Shown: piece after piece, positions 3,880-5,231 of the stretch | Layout of the letters: the number at the start of each line of letters is the position of its first letter | Numbering within the stretch: the first letter of the stretch is position 1 | NCBI GenBank assembly: GCA_003161205.1 | Contig: PMOU01000426.1 | Span: 1,961 to 7,191, forward strand | Direction of reading: 5' to 3' | From: Actinomycetota bacterium | GTDB lineage: Bacteria; Actinomycetota; Actinomycetes; Streptosporangiales; Streptosporangiaceae | DNA length: 5,231 bases | Notes under the pieces: generated by a model | What the model was told of the DNA's origin: nothing | The model's database searches: none | The model's input: the letters and a program-made list of their open reading frames with translations, nothing else | Made by a program: the position numbers and the translations under genes

Positions 3880-5231
3880 ATGCGCATTCCCTGGGCAGGG
3901 CGGAGCCCTGCGACAAGGTCCGGGCCTGGGTCACCGTCGTCGCCGCGGCGACGACGGTGGCGACTGCTGCTGATACCCGTGCTGGGTATCGCGGTCGTCT
4001 GCCAGCTCGGCCTGGCGGGCAACGCCGCCATCGCAGGTGCCGCGACGATAGCCAAGACGGCCAAGATGGCGCAGACGGCGGATTCTGTCGCGCCGAACGC
4101 CACTAACGAGCTTGACTGCAACGGCTGGAGCAAGGGGTACAAGACCGTCAGGAAGCTAGCCGGCGACCTGTGTACCGACCCGGTCAAGGGGAAGGCCAAC
4201 CGGTTCGTCGACAACGACTGGTACGTCGGTCACGACGAGCCCACCGTCAAGTTCATCTCAAGCGCGTCCGGCTCAGGTAACACGATGACGTACCTGACGA
4301 AGATCCCGGTGGACCCGCGGCGCGCTCCGACCCCGTCCGGCAACGTCACCAACTACGGGCAGCTGTCCGTCGCGCCGTGGTTTGGGCTGCCGATGTGCGA
4401 CCCGAATTCCTATCCGCAGAACCCATGTACCGCGGACAGCGACAGCAACGTCGGCTCGAACGTCGCGAACGCGGCCGGCTCCGCGTTCATGGAGCTGCAG
4501 CTGTACCCGCCGGGCTACACCCCGTTTGTCGACAGCGAGAGCTGCAGCAAGACCAAGTGGTGCGCGGCGCTCACCATCGACAGCCTTGAGTGCAACTTCA
4601 ACTTCGCCACCTGCAACCCCAGCTGCGAGGAGCCGGTCAACTTCTCGTTCCTGCAGACCAACGGCGTCCCGGCCGGCCCGCCGAGCCCGCAGCTCGCGGA
4701 CGTCAGCAGCTTCCTGCCGAACAGCAAGACGCTGCTGATCAACCAGGGTGACGTGCTTGAAGTCTCGATTACCGACCCGCCGCGGGGGTTCACCACAACC
4801 ATCCGAGATTTGACAACGCACCAGACCGGTTACATGACGGCTAGCGCGGCGAATGGCTTCATGAACACCAACATCAACACCTGCGCCGGCACCCCGTACA
4901 CCTTCCACGCTGAGTACGACACCGCGTCGGTCAACAACCGGGTGCCGTGGGCGGCGCTGGAGGGTGGCGTGCTCATGGAGCAGGAGATCGGACACTCCGA
5001 GGTCTGCAGCTCGCTGAAGAACCAGGACCCGTTCTCCGAGAGCTTCTCGAACGGCGAGTCCTACGTCGACGACAGCACCTACGACACCTGTGTGGGCGGA
5101 TCGGAAGGTGCGGGCCAGACCGGTGAAGGTCCGTGTAGCCCCACGACCGGCTTGTGCCAGAATGCGGAGGCGCAAGGACCCGACGGCCCAGTCGCCTGTT
5201 CGACCGATGACCCGGCCAGCGGCGCGCTGTG
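3880..5231 (+). CDS. Cys-rich secreted protein of unknown function, incomplete at right edge
   Basis: An open frame of 450 codons that runs off the window, the longest coding feature here. The ATG at 3880 has AGAAGGA (3867-3873) 6 nt upstream. Residues 1-27 are Ser/Pro/Arg-rich, ending in RRRRW (23-27). A hydrophobic core LLLIPVLGIAVV follows (29-40), then small residues up to about 54 (NAAIAGA), giving a Sec-type or possibly Tat-type export signal with cleavage near residue 51-54. The following 395 residues carry 15 cysteines (80, 98, 173, 183, 222, 228, 238, 245, 249, 335, 376, 404, 419, 426, 440), pointing to a disulfide-bonded extracellular protein. They are also rich in Asn, Ser, Thr and Gly. 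The stretch 253-325 looks like beta strands of a sandwich fold. I recall similar uncharacterised secreted proteins in actinomycetes but no named domain or catalytic motif. The last two bases are TG, so the next codon is Cys, Trp or a stop; the end is not visible. Confidence 0.85.
   Translation, partial: MRIPWAGRSPATRSGPGSPSSPRRRRWRLLLIPVLGIAVVCQLGLAGNAAIAGAATIAKTAKMAQTADSVAPNATNELDCNGWSKGYKTVRKLAGDLCTDPVKGKANRFVDNDWYVGHDEPTVKFISSASGSGNTMTYLTKIPVDPRRAPTPSGNVTNYGQLSVAPWFGLPMCDPNSYPQNPCTADSDSNVGSNVANAAGSAFMELQLYPPGYTPFVDSESCSKTKWCAALTIDSLECNFNFATCNPSCEEPVNFSFLQTNGVPAGPPSPQLADVSSFLPNSKTLLINQGDVLEVSITDPPRGFTTTIRDLTTHQTGYMTASAANGFMNTNINTCAGTPYTFHAEYDTASVNNRVPWAALEGGVLMEQEIGHSEVCSSLKNQDPFSESFSNGESYVDDSTYDTCVGGSEGAGQTGEGPCSPTTGLCQNAEAQGPDGPVACSTDDPASGAL
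3895..3911. repeat. Perfect hairpin at codons 6-11 of the secreted-protein gene
   Basis: GCAGGGC (3895-3901) and GCCCTGC (3905-3911) are perfect 7-bp arms around GGA, starting 15 nt after the A of the start codon. An upstream CCCTG (3889-3893) can compete for the same CAGGG, so two exclusive pairings are possible. It may affect early translation of the gene. Confidence 0.7.
3932..3959. repeat. Perfect 28-bp palindrome within the signal-peptide codons
   Basis: CACCGTCGTCGCCG (3932-3945) is followed at once by its exact reverse complement (3946-3959) with no spacer. It encodes SPSSP then RRRRW (residues 18-27); its centre falls between Pro22 and Arg23. Two adjacent CGA arginine codons, uncommon in high-GC actinobacteria, are needed for the symmetry. 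In RNA it would form a stem of about 12-13 bp with a short loop; in DNA it could extrude as a cruciform. Confidence 0.9.

Noticed and set aside
3737..3973. Plus-strand open frame of 78 codons overlapping the start of the secreted-protein gene
   Set aside because: It lacks a ribosome binding site, runs through the repeat cluster and is out of frame with the supported gene; its RRRR-GDD tail is only the palindrome read in another frame.
4000..4002. Cys41 of the secreted protein as a lipoprotein attachment site
   Set aside because: The preceding residues are IAVV; a lipobox needs Gly, Ala or Ser directly before the Cys, and here it is Val.
3744..4214. Minus-strand open frame of 156 codons across the start of the secreted-protein gene
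   Set aside because: It overlaps the supported plus-strand gene and its upstream region, its product shows no domain, and the stretch is explained by mirrored high-GC codon use and the palindrome.
4273..5175. Long minus-strand open frame (300 codons) opposite the secreted-protein gene
   Set aside because: The plus strand has a longer uninterrupted frame with a ribosome binding site, export signal and patterned cysteines. The minus frame gives a biased Arg/Val/Ala/Gly-rich product with no recognisable domain, typical of antisense shadows in high-GC DNA.

Overview
The window is high-GC DNA with strong G/C preference at third codon positions, GTG and TTG starts, and protein families common in actinomycetes (LacI, HxlR, cytoplasmic YceI, a Cys-rich secreted protein). 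It most likely comes from the chromosome of a Streptomyces-like or other filamentous actinobacterium. The genus cannot be fixed from the sequence. No tRNA, rRNA, CRISPR array, transposase or phage gene is visible.

Layout, left to right. (1) A complete LacI-family regulator on the plus strand (78-1124), with a short upstream region holding small palindromes. (2) Convergent to it and only 10 bp away, a two-gene minus-strand operon: an HxlR-type winged-helix regulator (1952-2374) followed after 10 bp by a class I SAM-dependent methyltransferase (1135-1941). (3) Divergent from the HxlR gene, a YceI-family lipocalin-like protein on the plus strand (2521-3084). The roughly 145-bp divergent region is AT-richer than its surroundings. 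It holds overlapping face-to-face promoters and a long inverted repeat whose arms cover both candidate -10 boxes. (4) A strong symmetric hairpin (3134-3169), probably a bidirectional terminator, between yceI and a convergent small minus-strand gene for a 93-residue helical protein of unknown function (3235-3516). (5) A 363-bp divergent intergenic region with several inverted and direct repeats. (6) A long plus-strand frame starting at 3880 and still open at the right edge. It has a good ribosome binding site, an Arg-rich export signal and 15 cysteines after the signal, and encodes a secreted protein I cannot assign a function.

How the parts may work together: the HxlR protein keeps the N-terminal Cys at the position used for thiol sensing in several HxlR/YodB-type repressors. 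A testable model is therefore a small electrophile- or redox-responsive unit in which HxlR represses its own operon (with the methyltransferase) and the divergent yceI gene. The LacI regulator probably serves genes left of the window, because no sugar gene is present here.

The most unusual DNA feature is a perfect 28-bp palindrome (3932-3959) inside the signal-peptide codons of the secreted protein, 20 bp after a second perfect hairpin (3895-3911). I see no complete novel defence or mobile system. The undescribed material is the secreted Cys-rich protein, its hairpin-laden 5' coding end, and the 93-residue protein.
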